A stretch of 64,000 nt of DNA from assembly GCF_050433505.1 (NCBI RefSeq), contig NZ_JBNPXC010000001.1, positions 248,001 through 312,000 on the forward strand. The letters run 5' to 3'. Shown here piece after piece: positions 1-7,605 of this stretch. Source of the stretch: Methanobacterium_D oryzae (GTDB lineage Archaea > Methanobacteriota > Methanobacteria > Methanobacteriales > Methanobacteriaceae). Every line of letters starts with the position of its first letter. Position 1 is the stretch's first letter. Below the pieces are notes generated by a model. That model was not told the DNA's origin. It searched no databases and saw nothing but the letters and a program-made list of their open reading frames with translations. A program made the translations under genes and the position numbers.

Positions 1-69
1 GGTCTTATGGTTGGTGCAATAATTGGTATTTCTGCTGGTGCTTTATGGATGAAAAAGAAAATCTCATAA
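1..69 (+). CDS. C-terminal end of a membrane-anchored protein (partial)
   Basis: Frame 1 is open from the first base and ends at TAA 67-69, giving 22 residues: a small-residue-rich hydrophobic stretch (G, A, I, L) followed by MKKKIS. This is the usual look of a C-terminal transmembrane anchor with a positively charged cytoplasmic tail. The rest lies outside the window, so the protein cannot be named. The following genes (DUF2162, ExbB-like, DUF2149) are on the same strand. In other methanogens such clusters sit near large exported surface or CobN-like proteins, so that is a possible identity, by inference only. Confidence 0.6.
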   Translation, partial: GLMVGAIIGISAGALWMKKKIS

Positions 70-301
70 AATTAGATCTATTTATATTTTTAAAAACTAA
101 CAAATATTGGTTTTAAAACTTTTTTAATCATTATATTGTTCTGTTTTAGGTTAAGTATTAAAAATATATGGTTATTCTAATTAAAAGTAATAATTATGCA
201 GTTAGTATTACAAATAAGCTAAAATAAAGCTAAAATGTAATAATAAGATATAAATAGAAAGTATTATATATGCAGGTAGTGTAAAAGGTGGATAGATTAA
301 T

Positions 302-1006
302 ATGTTAGCGTTATTAGGACAATTAGGAATATTATTAACAATTTTGGTCTTTGCTGTAATAATTGGACTTGTAATGGGATTTGCTGGGCTTTCAAAAAAG
401 GTTGCAGTAACAATGGCAGTAGGATATGGGGCAGGAATATTCATATTGACGTTCTTAGTTTCTAGGTATTGGGATACTGTTTATAAAGTCGTTTATGAAT
501 ATAATTTCATAATATTTTTGGTTATGGCTGTTGTAATCATTTATACGGGCTTCCATACCATTAGAGAATGGAAAATACATCGTAAGAATCATGTTAAAGC
601 TTCATTTACAGTAATGATTTCATCACATCTTTGTTGTTTAGGGGCTGTTATGACTGGGATAATATTGGTATCTCCCTTTATAGAAATTTCTATAGCAACT
701 ATCGGGCAATATGCCGCAGTTTTACTAAGTTTAGCTATAATAATATTCTATTTTGCATCGGAAGCCATAATAAGAAATATCAAAAAGCCTTATCCCGTTT
801 TATTAGGTAATTTCATGTTTTTTGTTGGATTTTATTTTTTAGTGTCTGCTGTAGTTATTCCTAACATAAATACCGTCCTTCAGTCTTCAATGAGTCCATT
901 AGATATTCCATCTATGCAAACATTGATTTACACATTTGTGTTTGTAATAATGCTAGTATTTACTGGATTTTATTTTGCAAAAAAGAATAGTAATTTAATA
1001 CGATGA
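302..1006 (+). CDS. DUF2162 family multi-pass membrane protein (putative transporter)
   Basis: A 234-residue protein with six to seven hydrophobic helices covering nearly its whole length, short loops, and a basic C-terminus (KKNSNLIR). It resembles the archaeal DUF2162 family, often described as predicted transporters; no substrate is known. A purine-rich AGGTGGAT stretch precedes the ATG at a normal distance. The next gene, an ExbB/TolQ-like channel subunit, begins 15 nt after the stop, so the two are probably cotranscribed with the DUF2149 gene. Membership of this trio suggests it is a third component of a proton-motive-force energised complex. The family call is fairly good; the role is inferred. 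Confidence 0.7.
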   Translation: MLALLGQLGILLTILVFAVIIGLVMGFAGLSKKVAVTMAVGYGAGIFILTFLVSRYWDTVYKVVYEYNFIIFLVMAVVIIYTGFHTIREWKIHRKNHVKASFTVMISSHLCCLGAVMTGIILVSPFIEISIATIGQYAAVLLSLAIIIFYFASEAIIRNIKKPYPVLLGNFMFFVGFYFLVSAVVIPNINTVLQSSMSPLDIPSMQTLIYTFVFVIMLVFTGFYFAKKNSNLIR

Positions 1007-1021
1007 AAAAAAGGTGATATA

Positions 1022-1690
1022 ATGGTGTTAATTCCTGGAAGTGAGATGTTAAGCACTGCTTTACACGTGATATCGCAAAGTCTTTTAGTACCTGTTATTA
1101 TAGGGCTTTTAGCATTTATGATTTATGCAATAATCAGTTTTGGAGGTATGCTCTCAGAGTATTCGGGTAGAATCAAGTTTGATGTTGGAAAAGTAGAAAA
1201 GATTATAAAAGATATTTCAAACCCTGGAACATCTGAAAATATAATGGAAGTTGTGGAAAAAAGTGATTTACCTCAAAACCATAAGGAAATACTCATAAAA
1301 CTTGCTGGATCTTCTAATATTGGAAAAAAGTCTAGAAGGGCCTTAGCTAGTAAGTTAATAGAAAATGAAGAGCTTAAAATTGCTAAAAGTCTTGAAAAGA
1401 CTGATGTTATTACAAGACTTGGACCAACACTTGGATTAATGGGAACATTAATACCAATGGGGCCTGGTTTAGCTGCTTTAGGATCTGGAGATATTAATGG
1501 TCTGGCTCAAGCGATAATAATTGCATTTGATACTACTGTTGTGGGATTGGCTGCAGGAGGTATTGCATATGTTATTTCTAAGGTTAGAAAAAGATGGTAT
1601 GAGGACAATCTTACAACACTTGAAACAATAGCAGAGTCAGTTTTGGAGGTTTTAGATAATGTTTCGAAGACAAAAGCGCCGGTTACTTAA
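1022..1690 (+). CDS. MotA/TolQ/ExbB family proton channel protein
   Basis: A 222-residue protein with one N-terminal helix (about residues 18-40), a charged cytoplasmic stretch, and two C-terminal helices with the ExbB/TolQ signature: LGPTLGLMGTLIPMGPGL around residue 140 and an AIIIAFDTTVVGLAAGGIAY helix after it. ExbB/TolQ/MotA subunits form the pentameric proton-conducting core of motors that couple the proton (or sodium) gradient to work elsewhere. The start is the ATG after GGTGATATA (a strong ribosome site). The 3' end overlaps the DUF2149 gene by 32 nt, implying tight coupling. An archaeon of this type has no outer membrane, so its partner cannot be a classical TonB receptor. Confidence 0.85.
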   Translation: MVLIPGSEMLSTALHVISQSLLVPVIIGLLAFMIYAIISFGGMLSEYSGRIKFDVGKVEKIIKDISNPGTSENIMEVVEKSDLPQNHKEILIKLAGSSNIGKKSRRALASKLIENEELKIAKSLEKTDVITRLGPTLGLMGTLIPMGPGLAALGSGDINGLAQAIIIAFDTTVVGLAAGGIAYVISKVRKRWYEDNLTTLETIAESVLEVLDNVSKTKAPVT

Positions 1691-1994
1691 TGCTGAAGAT
1701 GAAGATCCAATGGCAGGTACAGCAAACCTTGTGGATGCAATGCTTGTATTATCTGTTGGATTTTTAATATTTTTAGTAGTATCTTGGAACATGCAGAGCG
1801 TAGTTTTTAGTGATGCATCTCCAGAAGAAAAGAAGCAGACGATGGAAGCAATGCAAAAGGCCGCTGAAATTCAACAGGGAAAACAAATTAATAACACGCC
1901 TCAAACAGAATCTGGAGAAGGACAGGGATATGCTGAAGTGGGAACTGTTTATAAAGATCCTAAAACGGGTAAATTGATTATGGTTGAAGGATAA
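1659..1994 (+). CDS. DUF2149 protein, ExbD/TolR-like subunit
   Basis: A 111-residue protein with a short basic N-terminus, one transmembrane helix and a polar C-terminal domain, the topology of ExbD/TolR. The helix starts NLVDAMLVLSVGFLIFLVV, and Asp26 sits where the essential proton-path aspartate of ExbD sits (its family motif is close to DVMLVLL). It overlaps the ExbB-like gene by 32 nt in another frame. Its own GGAGGTT site ends 7 nt before the ATG, so the start is secure. The periplasm-like domain is short and Q/E-rich. Family DUF2149 is seen next to ExbB homologues in methanogens. The function is inferred from architecture and operon. Confidence 0.8.
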   Translation: MFRRQKRRLLNAEDEDPMAGTANLVDAMLVLSVGFLIFLVVSWNMQSVVFSDASPEEKKQTMEAMQKAAEIQQGKQINNTPQTESGEGQGYAEVGTVYKDPKTGKLIMVEG

Positions 1995-2223
1995 AACATT
2001 TTTTCAAATATTCTTTTTTGCACAGGGAGATAAAATACTGAATATTGAAAAGATCCTCATGAGCAGAATATAACTGAAACTTTATGGGTTGATCATCTAT
2101 TTGAAAGAAAATTATTTTGATCTTTATTCTTTTCAATGATTCAAAAAAAGATTATTATTACAATTTTTCCAAAAAATTAGGATTTAGTAATAAATTTTTA
2201 ATACTTTTAATTATAAAAAACTT

Positions 2224-2236
2224 GTATTAGTAATAC
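2224..2236. promoter_or_regulatory. Palindrome GTATTA-G-TAATAC upstream of cbiM
   Basis: A perfect 6+1+6 inverted repeat, about 15 nt upstream of the TATA-like tract. The half-site GTATTA resembles NikR half-sites, but the spacing is 1 nt instead of the roughly 16 nt of the E. coli NikR operator. It may be a metal-regulator site. There is no direct evidence for which protein binds. Confidence 0.4.
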
Positions 2237-2310
2237 TAAAGAAAAGCTTTATATTATATAAATTTAAACCCAAATAGTGAGGTTAAAGGGTTATAACGTA
2301 CTTAAAAATG

Positions 2311-2366
2311 AGTATTACGTTTTACTCTTGATATGTAAGTTTAGTAATACTATGTAAAATAGTATT
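2311..2366. promoter_or_regulatory. Cluster of inverted repeats in the cbiM leader
   Basis: AGTATTAC (2311-2318) pairs perfectly with GTAATACT (2344-2351). AATACTAT (2346-2353) pairs perfectly with ATAGTATT (2359-2366) across 5 nt. The two pairings share bases and are mutually exclusive in RNA, so they could be alternative leader structures, or tandem operator half-sites in DNA. The same GTATTA half-site recurs at 2224. A link to nickel or cobalt control is inferred from the gene downstream. Confidence 0.45.
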
Positions 2367-2399
2367 TACCCTTATAAAAAAATTAAAGGAGGATTGGGA

Positions 2400-3041
2400 A
2401 TGCATATACCGGATGGTTTTATTCCGTTGTGGCAATGTGCCATATATTACATAATATCGATAGTTGCATTATACTTCGCTCTAAATTGGGCAAGGAAAAA
2501 TATGGATGAAAGGAGTATTCCATTGTTAGCAGTCTTATCTGCAGGAATATTCGCTATACAAGCTATGAATATACCTATTCCGTGGGGTACAAGTGGACAT
2601 ATGGTAGGAGCCGCATTAGTGGCGATTATATTTGGTAGTCCCTGGGCAGCAGTTCTGGTTTTATCCATCGTATTAGTACTCCAAGGTTTCATATTTGGTG
2701 ATGGTGGATTAACAGCTTTAGGCGTAAATATATTTAACATGGGAGTTATAGGTGGATTTGTAGGATTCTATACATATAAATCAGTTAAAAATGTTGGAAA
2801 AGTACCTGCAGTGTTTATAGCAGCATGGGCATCCATATTTTTAGCAGCAGTTGCAGCTGCTTTTGAAATGGCAATAGCTGGAACATTCCCGCTTGATTTA
2901 GGTCTTTATTTCATGGGTCTTTATCATGCTGTAATTGGACTTATTGAAGGTGCAATTACAGTAGTAGCTATTCTGGCAATACAAAGTGTAAGACCAGATT
3001 TATTCAGTCTAGGTGAAAAGAACGAGGTGAATGCTAAATGA
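2400..3041 (+). CDS. cbiM: CbiM, nickel/cobalt ECF transporter substrate-binding membrane protein
   Basis: Begins MHIPDGFIPLWQ, the hallmark N-terminus of CbiM/NikM, in which the processed N-terminal Met-His chelates Ni2+/Co2+. Several hydrophobic helices follow, with IPWGTSGHMVGAALVAI near residue 60 (a conserved metal-site His region). ATG 2400 is chosen over an upstream in-frame TTG at 2394 because the family requires Met-His at the start and GGAGG (2388-2392) is correctly spaced only for this ATG. The stop overlaps the next gene by 4 nt. Metal uptake would feed F430, hydrogenase or corrinoid synthesis. Confidence 0.92.
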   Translation: MHIPDGFIPLWQCAIYYIISIVALYFALNWARKNMDERSIPLLAVLSAGIFAIQAMNIPIPWGTSGHMVGAALVAIIFGSPWAAVLVLSIVLVLQGFIFGDGGLTALGVNIFNMGVIGGFVGFYTYKSVKNVGKVPAVFIAAWASIFLAAVAAAFEMAIAGTFPLDLGLYFMGLYHAVIGLIEGAITVVAILAIQSVRPDLFSLGEKNEVNAK

Positions 3042-3337
3042 ACTCCAAAAACAGAAAATTTCTAATGGGTGGACTGGCAATTGCTTTAATAATAGCAATT
3101 CTTGCACCATTTTTAGCATCTTCAAATCCAGATGGTCTGGAAAGCACAGCCGAATCTGTTATGGATAACCCAGAAACAGAAGCAGTATATGAATCACCTT
3201 TACCAGATTACACATTACCGTTTTTAGGTGAAGATAATCCATTAGGCGGAGTAATAGCTTTAATACTTGGAACTTTACTGGTTCTTGGGATAGCTTATGG
3301 ACTTGGTGCTGGATTAAAAAAAGGAAGAGTAGACTAA
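3038..3337 (+). CDS. PDGLE-domain protein (CbiN/NikN-like accessory subunit)
   Basis: A 99-residue protein with two transmembrane helices. The first (about residues 8-27) is followed by SNPDGLESTAE, the PDGLE domain motif that replaces CbiN in many Ni/Co ECF transporters. The second helix is near the C-terminus, followed by a basic tail. Its ATG overlaps the cbiM stop (ATGA), so translation is coupled. PDGLE proteins are thought to assist CbiM in metal loading. The usual CbiQ and CbiO genes do not follow; the next gene is an alanine dehydrogenase after 200 nt and a terminator-like hairpin. Confidence 0.88.
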   Translation: MNSKNRKFLMGGLAIALIIAILAPFLASSNPDGLESTAESVMDNPETEAVYESPLPDYTLPFLGEDNPLGGVIALILGTLLVLGIAYGLGAGLKKGRVD

Positions 3338-3349
3338 TTCTACTTTTCT
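3329..3349 (+). terminator. Hairpin plus T-run after the PDGLE gene
   Basis: GTAGA-CTAAT-TCTAC followed by TTTTCT, overlapping the stop codon. The stem is short (5 bp) but its position at the operon end fits a terminator. It supports the view that no CbiQ/CbiO gene is cotranscribed. Confidence 0.45.
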
Positions 3350-3540
3350 AATTATTTTTAATTAATTTTTAGATGAGTTTTTATTTTTAAACCTTCAGAT
3401 GGCTCCTGTTTTAGATCAAAGGAGGAACATGTCAATAGTTTTTTAATTTTAGAAATTTATTTTAATTAGACGTGCCTACATAGTTAAATTTAAGAAATTA
3501 TAACAATAGGAAAATATAATATTCTTTATGAGGTGCAAAA

Positions 3541-4533
3541 ATGCCTGAGACAATACTTCTTAACCAAAGTCAGATTAAAGAACTTTCAGATATGAAAGAA
3601 ATTCTTGATAGTGTAGAAACTGCATTTAGAGTTCATGCAGAGCGTTCAGTAGAAATGCCTGCTAAAGAGTATTTATTTTATAAAAAATTCAGGGGAGACC
3701 TCCGGATAATGCCCTGTTTCATTCGAAAGATGGATGAGTCCGGTGTTAAATGTGTTAATGTACATCCAGATAATCCCCGTAAATATAATTTACCGACTGT
3801 AATGGCTATGATTGAACTTGTAGATCCAAAAACTGGTTTTCCAATTTCTATTATGGATGGAACATGGATTACTAACATGAGAACTGGTGCTGCAGCTGGA
3901 GTTGCTACAAAATATCTTGCAAGAGATAATTCTGAGATTTTAGGTCTTGTAGGTGCTGGTGTTCAAGCAGAAACTGGTTTTGAAGCAATAAATGAAGTAA
4001 TGGATATTAAAGAAGTGAGAGTCTCGTGTAGAACATGCGAAACTCGGGAACATTTCGCTCAAAAGATTACAGAAGAATATGGAATTGAAGCTAAAGCTGT
4101 AGATACTATAAAAGAAGCTGTAGTTGGTTCAGATGTACTTTTAACTACAACTCCTTCCAGAGAACCTGTAGTTAAATCTAAATGGGTAAGTCCTGGAACC
4201 CATATAAACGCTATGGGAGCAGATGCTCCAGGTAAAGAAGAATTAGACAGCCATGTTTTATATAAATCTAAAATTGTGATCGATTGTTGGGAACAAGCTA
4301 GTCACAGTGGTGAGATTAATATTCCTGTAGCTGAAGGTATTGTAAGAAGAAGTGATATTCATGGTAGTCTTGGAGAAGTAATAATAGGCAAAATTCCTAG
4401 CAGAACTTCTGATGAGGAAATTACCATATTTGATTCAACTGGACTTGCAGTTCAAGATATCGTAACCGCATGGAATATATATGAAAAAGCCCTCGAAAAG
4501 AATATAGGTCAAAAAATGAATTTCCTTGAATAG
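3541..4533 (+). CDS. ala: Alanine dehydrogenase, ornithine cyclodeaminase/mu-crystallin family
   Basis: A 330-residue protein of the OCD/mu-crystallin family. It has the substrate-site segment with MDGTWITNMRTGAAAGVATKYLA (conserved Arg/Thr/Ala) and a Rossmann NAD-binding loop LGLVGAGVQAETG. In methanogenic and other archaea, members of this length and pattern are NAD-dependent L-alanine dehydrogenases (alanine + NAD + water to pyruvate + ammonia + NADH). Ornithine cyclodeaminase is the alternative. The ribosome site GAGGTG lies just upstream of the ATG. It is monocistronic. Confidence 0.75.
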   Translation: MPETILLNQSQIKELSDMKEILDSVETAFRVHAERSVEMPAKEYLFYKKFRGDLRIMPCFIRKMDESGVKCVNVHPDNPRKYNLPTVMAMIELVDPKTGFPISIMDGTWITNMRTGAAAGVATKYLARDNSEILGLVGAGVQAETGFEAINEVMDIKEVRVSCRTCETREHFAQKITEEYGIEAKAVDTIKEAVVGSDVLLTTTPSREPVVKSKWVSPGTHINAMGADAPGKEELDSHVLYKSKIVIDCWEQASHSGEINIPVAEGIVRRSDIHGSLGEVIIGKIPSRTSDEEITIFDSTGLAVQDIVTAWNIYEKALEKNIGQKMNFLE

Positions 4534-4704
4534 GTTAAACGAATAATAGTTTATGCAATGGATAAGGCAAAAAAAATGATTAATTATTGAAACTGGAATA
4601 AATTGTCTATTTATTTTTTTCTTATTTTATTACTAGTTATGTTAACAGTTTATTTGAATAGTTAAATTTATGTGCATGAAAGCCTAAATAAGAGTGGTGA
4701 TAAA

Positions 4705-4866
4705 ATGTTCCAGGAAAAAATATATAGAACTGAATTAGTCAATAAAATGGGACATGTTTTTGAGCGTTTTAGGTTTGTAGTGCGCACCAAATCGCTTAAC
4801 CAAAAGGAAATTGAAACCATTGATTACCATTTATCTGAAATAATGAAAGTTCTAAATAAATGCTAG
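4705..4866 (+). CDS. Small hypothetical protein (53 residues)
   Basis: The frame is open from GTG 4672, but GGTGAT at 4695-4700 is correctly spaced for ATG 4705, which I take as the start. The product is a 53-residue charged, helical, soluble protein (starts MFQEKIYRTELV, ends MKVLNKC) with no recognisable motif. It sits 51 nt before a LysE-type exporter on the same strand. Function unknown; it could be a small regulator. Confidence 0.5.
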   Translation: MFQEKIYRTELVNKMGHVFERFRFVVRTKSLNQKEIETIDYHLSEIMKVLNKC

Positions 4867-4917
4867 CTACTATTATTACTTTTTAATTTTATTTCATTAA
4901 TTTTATGAGAAAATTTA

Positions 4918-5556
4918 GTGAGTTTAATGATTGAAGTTATTTTATTTGCAGTAACATCATTTGGAGTAGGATTATCAGGAGCATTAGTTCCAGGACCAAT
5001 GTTAACTGTTACCATTACAGATTCTGTAAAAAAAGGAGCTAAAGCAGGCCCTTTAGTTATACTAGGGCATTTTATTACAGAGTTTCTTTTAATGATGGCC
5101 CTATTAGCGGGTTTAGGCTGGATTATAGGCTCAAGCACTGCTTCAGTTATCATTGGAATTTTTGGAGGGATAATTTTAATTTATATGGGCTTTGGCCTTC
5201 TAAAATCAGAGAATAAATTATCAAACATACAATTAGACAAAGAACAAAAACATGGTTCTATTGTTGCTGGTGTTATAACAAGTATTTCTAATCCCTATTT
5301 TTTCATATGGTGGGCGAGTGTTGGCTGCGCATTTATGTATAAAGGCCTGGAACTTGCAGGTATTGTTGGCCTTTTAGGCTTCATAATTGGACATTGGGCT
5401 GCTGATTTTTCATGGTATAGTTTTATATCCTTCTTTTCAAGTCGAGGATCTAAAATAATGAGTGATAAAACATATAACCTTGTTATGAAAATTTGTGGAG
5501 CTTTTTTGGCTATTTTAGGGATTTATTTCATGTTAAGTGTCATGAATATCATTTAA
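4918..5556 (+). CDS. LysE/RhtB family amino-acid exporter
   Basis: A 212-residue protein with about six transmembrane helices. The N-terminal signature is SGALVPGPMLTVTITDSVKKGAKAG, matching the LysE family motif GxxPGP followed by a basic loop. LysE-type proteins export amino acids or small solutes using the ion gradient. The frame starts at GTG 4918, and an ATG at 4927 is an equally possible start; there is no clear ribosome site, so the start is uncertain by three codons. A hairpin follows the stop. Confidence 0.8.
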   Translation: MSLMIEVILFAVTSFGVGLSGALVPGPMLTVTITDSVKKGAKAGPLVILGHFITEFLLMMALLAGLGWIIGSSTASVIIGIFGGIILIYMGFGLLKSENKLSNIQLDKEQKHGSIVAGVITSISNPYFFIWWASVGCAFMYKGLELAGIVGLLGFIIGHWAADFSWYSFISFFSSRGSKIMSDKTYNLVMKICGAFLAILGIYFMLSVMNII

Positions 5557-5562
5557 ATTAAA

Positions 5563-5583
5563 GAAAAATTCAAAAAATTTTTC
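5563..5583 (+). terminator. Terminator-like hairpin after the LysE-type gene
   Basis: GAAAAATT-CAAAA-AATTTTTC, a perfect 8-bp AT-rich stem directly after the stop codon. It is weak because the stem is AT-rich and no long T-run follows. Confidence 0.35.
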
Positions 5584-5618
5584 AAAAGTTATATAATTAT
5601 TTACACATATTTACTAGT

Positions 5619-6407
5619 ATGAAAGCAATTGTCTTTGATAATTCAGGTACTCTCATTGAAAGATACAGAGTAATGAAAGACATTCAAACAGGAGCAATGT
5701 GTGATAATATAAGCTCTCTTGATCTTGTTGACAACGGTAGCGAAAGAGCACTTGTAGTTTTGCAGACAGACCCCTCAAAATGTATAATAAATGCAAATCC
5801 AGACCAAACTATTTTTGAATTCATAAATAGAAATAAAATAGACATATCTATAAGTTATTCTACAAAAGAAATTCAGAAAGAAGAGATTATTGATGCCATT
5901 AAAAACGATAAATCTCAGGTAAAGGACATTCAAGATACAATCAAGGCAATAATAGATAAAAAATACAATGTGCAGATATGCAGCGGATCAGGGATAATAG
6001 TAAACCTTAACAAGCAAAAAATTGAATTTACCATCTCTTCTGGTGGAAAGGTATTTCCAGAAGTTCCATATGTCGCCCGCGAGCTGGAAAATCGCGGTAT
6101 TGATCTTTTCATAGCATCCGGAGATAGAAAAGGCACTCTCCAAAAACTTGCAGAATTTATAGGAATACCAAATGAAAATGTATTTGATACAGCTGATGCC
6201 TGGAAAAAGATGGAGATAATTAAAGGATTGAAACGAAATTACAAAGTAATGATGGTTGGAAACAGTGTTAATGATATTTATGCACTTAAAGAAGCAGATG
6301 TGGGTGTTTTAACAGAGCAGCAAAAAGAAAATAATCCTCAGAAACTTTATGATACTGCAGATGTCATTATCAAGAATATAAAAGAGGTTCTGGATATTGA
6401 TTTTTGA
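5619..6407 (+). CDS. HAD-superfamily hydrolase, soluble P-type-ATPase-like phosphatase
   Basis: A 262-residue protein that resembles the archaeal soluble HAD phosphatase type represented by M. jannaschii MJ0968. Motif I is FDNSGTLIERYRVMKD near the N-terminus (nucleophile Asp7), motif II/III region LFIASGDRKGTLQKLAEFIGI, and motif IV MMVGNSVNDIYALKEADVGV. Such proteins look like the phosphorylation domain of P-type ATPases without membrane helices. Variation: the usual DxDG/DxSG nucleophile loop is DNSG, and the GDGxND motif is GNSVND, losing one acidic Mg ligand candidate. The end of the coding region abuts the convergent gene without a gap. Confidence 0.75.
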   Translation: MKAIVFDNSGTLIERYRVMKDIQTGAMCDNISSLDLVDNGSERALVVLQTDPSKCIINANPDQTIFEFINRNKIDISISYSTKEIQKEEIIDAIKNDKSQVKDIQDTIKAIIDKKYNVQICSGSGIIVNLNKQKIEFTISSGGKVFPEVPYVARELENRGIDLFIASGDRKGTLQKLAEFIGIPNENVFDTADAWKKMEIIKGLKRNYKVMMVGNSVNDIYALKEADVGVLTEQQKENNPQKLYDTADVIIKNIKEVLDIDF

Positions 6408-6626
6408 TTATATGCTTTCTTTCAATTTTTCTTCTAATTCCTGTTTTTTATCTGGATCTTGAAGCCAAACTTTAACTTCTCTCCAAATCTCATTACATTT
6501 ATCGCTGCTGCTTTTACCTATAATTCCCCTAATATTCTCGTCAATTTCTTTTCTATCTTCTTTTGTCTCTGGATCGATGTTTATTCCATTTAAAAATTCT
6601 TTCATGTACCTAATATAACAGCTCAT
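6408..6626 (-). CDS. Small hypothetical protein (72 residues)
   Basis: A soluble, highly charged protein (many D, E, K) with helical periodicity; it contains IDENIRGIIGKSSSDKCNEIWREVKVWL. There is no known motif. AAGGAGAAAA lies upstream of the ATG on the minus strand, which supports translation. Its stop is adjacent to the stop of the convergent HAD gene, with no intergenic base, so the two transcripts must overlap at their 3' ends. Confidence 0.55.
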   Translation of the reverse strand: MSCYIRYMKEFLNGINIDPETKEDRKEIDENIRGIIGKSSSDKCNEIWREVKVWLQDPDKKQELEEKLKESI

Positions 6627-6680
6627 AATATTTTCTCCTTGAATCAGTGCCCTTGATATCTAAATCTTATCATATAAGTC

Positions 6681-6690
6681 TTTATATAAG
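6681..6690 (+). promoter_or_regulatory. TATA box for a probably leaderless budA transcript
   Basis: TTTATATAAG is centred about 26 nt upstream of the budA ATG (6711), the normal archaeal TATA-to-start-site distance. There is no ribosome site between. The mRNA therefore probably begins at or next to the start codon. Confidence 0.6.
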
Positions 6691-6710
6691 AATATTTATA
6701 ACCTATTTTA

Positions 6711-7475
6711 ATGGAAAGAAAATATGGCATAATTTTGGGAATATTAATTATTTTTATTTTAAGTATATCAGTCTATTATGATAGTTCAGCTAATTTAAAT
6801 GATAATAACCCTTTATATCAAGTTTCAACTTTAAATTCTTTGTCTGAAGGCAATTATGATGAAAAAATTAGTTCTGGAAATTTAAAATATTATGGTGATA
6901 CTGGTATGGGTACTTTTACTGGCCTAGATGGAGAAATGATTGAATTAAATGGAAATATTTATCAAATAAAATCTGATGGTAATGTTTATCTTGTTAATAA
7001 CTCTGCAGGGATTCCTTATGCTACAGTAACCTTCTTTAAAGCTGATAAAGTAATAATAACAAATAAAAGTATGAATTATACCGAACTTCAACAATATTTA
7101 AATTCTACTCTCCCTTCTAAAAATTTAGTTTATTCCTTTAAAGTAATTGGGAAATTTGACAGTGTTAAGGCAAGAAGCCCTCCTAAGCAAGATAAACCAT
7201 ATCAGAACCTTACTGAAGCTTTAAAAAATCAGTCTATTTTCAATTTTAATGATATAAACGGAACAATGGTCGGATTTTGGTTCCCACGATCTGCAAGCAG
7301 TATAAACCTTAATGATTATCATTTCCACTTCATTAATGAGGACAGAAATTCAGGAGGACATGTCTTAGATTGTAAATTAGAAAATGCAATAATAGAAATT
7401 GACTACATTTCCAATGTATACATCATGTATCCTCAAAGTAATGAATTTACAAAATTTAATCTTGCAGCAAGTTAG
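6711..7475 (+). CDS. budA: Alpha-acetolactate decarboxylase, membrane-anchored or secreted
   Basis: A 254-residue protein matching the acetolactate decarboxylase family: GDTGMGTFTGLDGEMIELNG, IPYATVTFF, NGTMVGFWFPRSA, and the zinc site HFHFINEDRNSGGH. His204, His206 and His217 have the spacing of the three Zn ligands of the Bacillus enzyme. The reaction is 2-acetolactate to acetoin + CO2. A single hydrophobic segment (about residues 5-22) precedes a polar linker, so the catalytic domain is predicted to lie outside the membrane, as in secreted bacterial enzymes. No acetoin-pathway gene adjoins it; an acetolactate synthase gene lies 55 kb away. The start is supported by the TATA spacing. Confidence 0.92.
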   Translation: MERKYGIILGILIIFILSISVYYDSSANLNDNNPLYQVSTLNSLSEGNYDEKISSGNLKYYGDTGMGTFTGLDGEMIELNGNIYQIKSDGNVYLVNNSAGIPYATVTFFKADKVIITNKSMNYTELQQYLNSTLPSKNLVYSFKVIGKFDSVKARSPPKQDKPYQNLTEALKNQSIFNFNDINGTMVGFWFPRSASSINLNDYHFHFINEDRNSGGHVLDCKLENAIIEIDYISNVYIMYPQSNEFTKFNLAAS

Positions 7476-7605
7476 AATCTTTATTTTATCTTTTATTTCT
7501 TTGATCCTGTTATCTAAATTAATACAATTTCTATATATAATAATATTTACATATATTAAATCACTGAATTTAATCATTAGATTTTCTAAATAACGGAGGG
7601 TTAAT

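Larger units (their letters stand above)
1995..2399 (+). promoter_or_regulatory. Intergenic region with the cbiM promoter
   Basis: No convincing gene is present. The first part has T-runs (about 2000-2020) that could end the upstream operon. A TATA-like tract TATATTATATAAAT lies at about 2250-2262. Several short palindromes built on GTATTA/TAATAC occur between 2224 and 2366 and are listed separately. GGAGG at 2388-2392 is the cbiM ribosome site. The leader between the TATA box and the ATG is long (about 110 nt) and holds most of the palindromes. Confidence 0.5.

Noticed and set aside
2224..2351. Classical NikR operator (GTATGA-N16-TCATAC type)
   Set aside because: The half-sites are GTATTA and the spacings are 1 and 27 nt, which do not fit the known spacing. 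Kept only as a generic metal-operator candidate.
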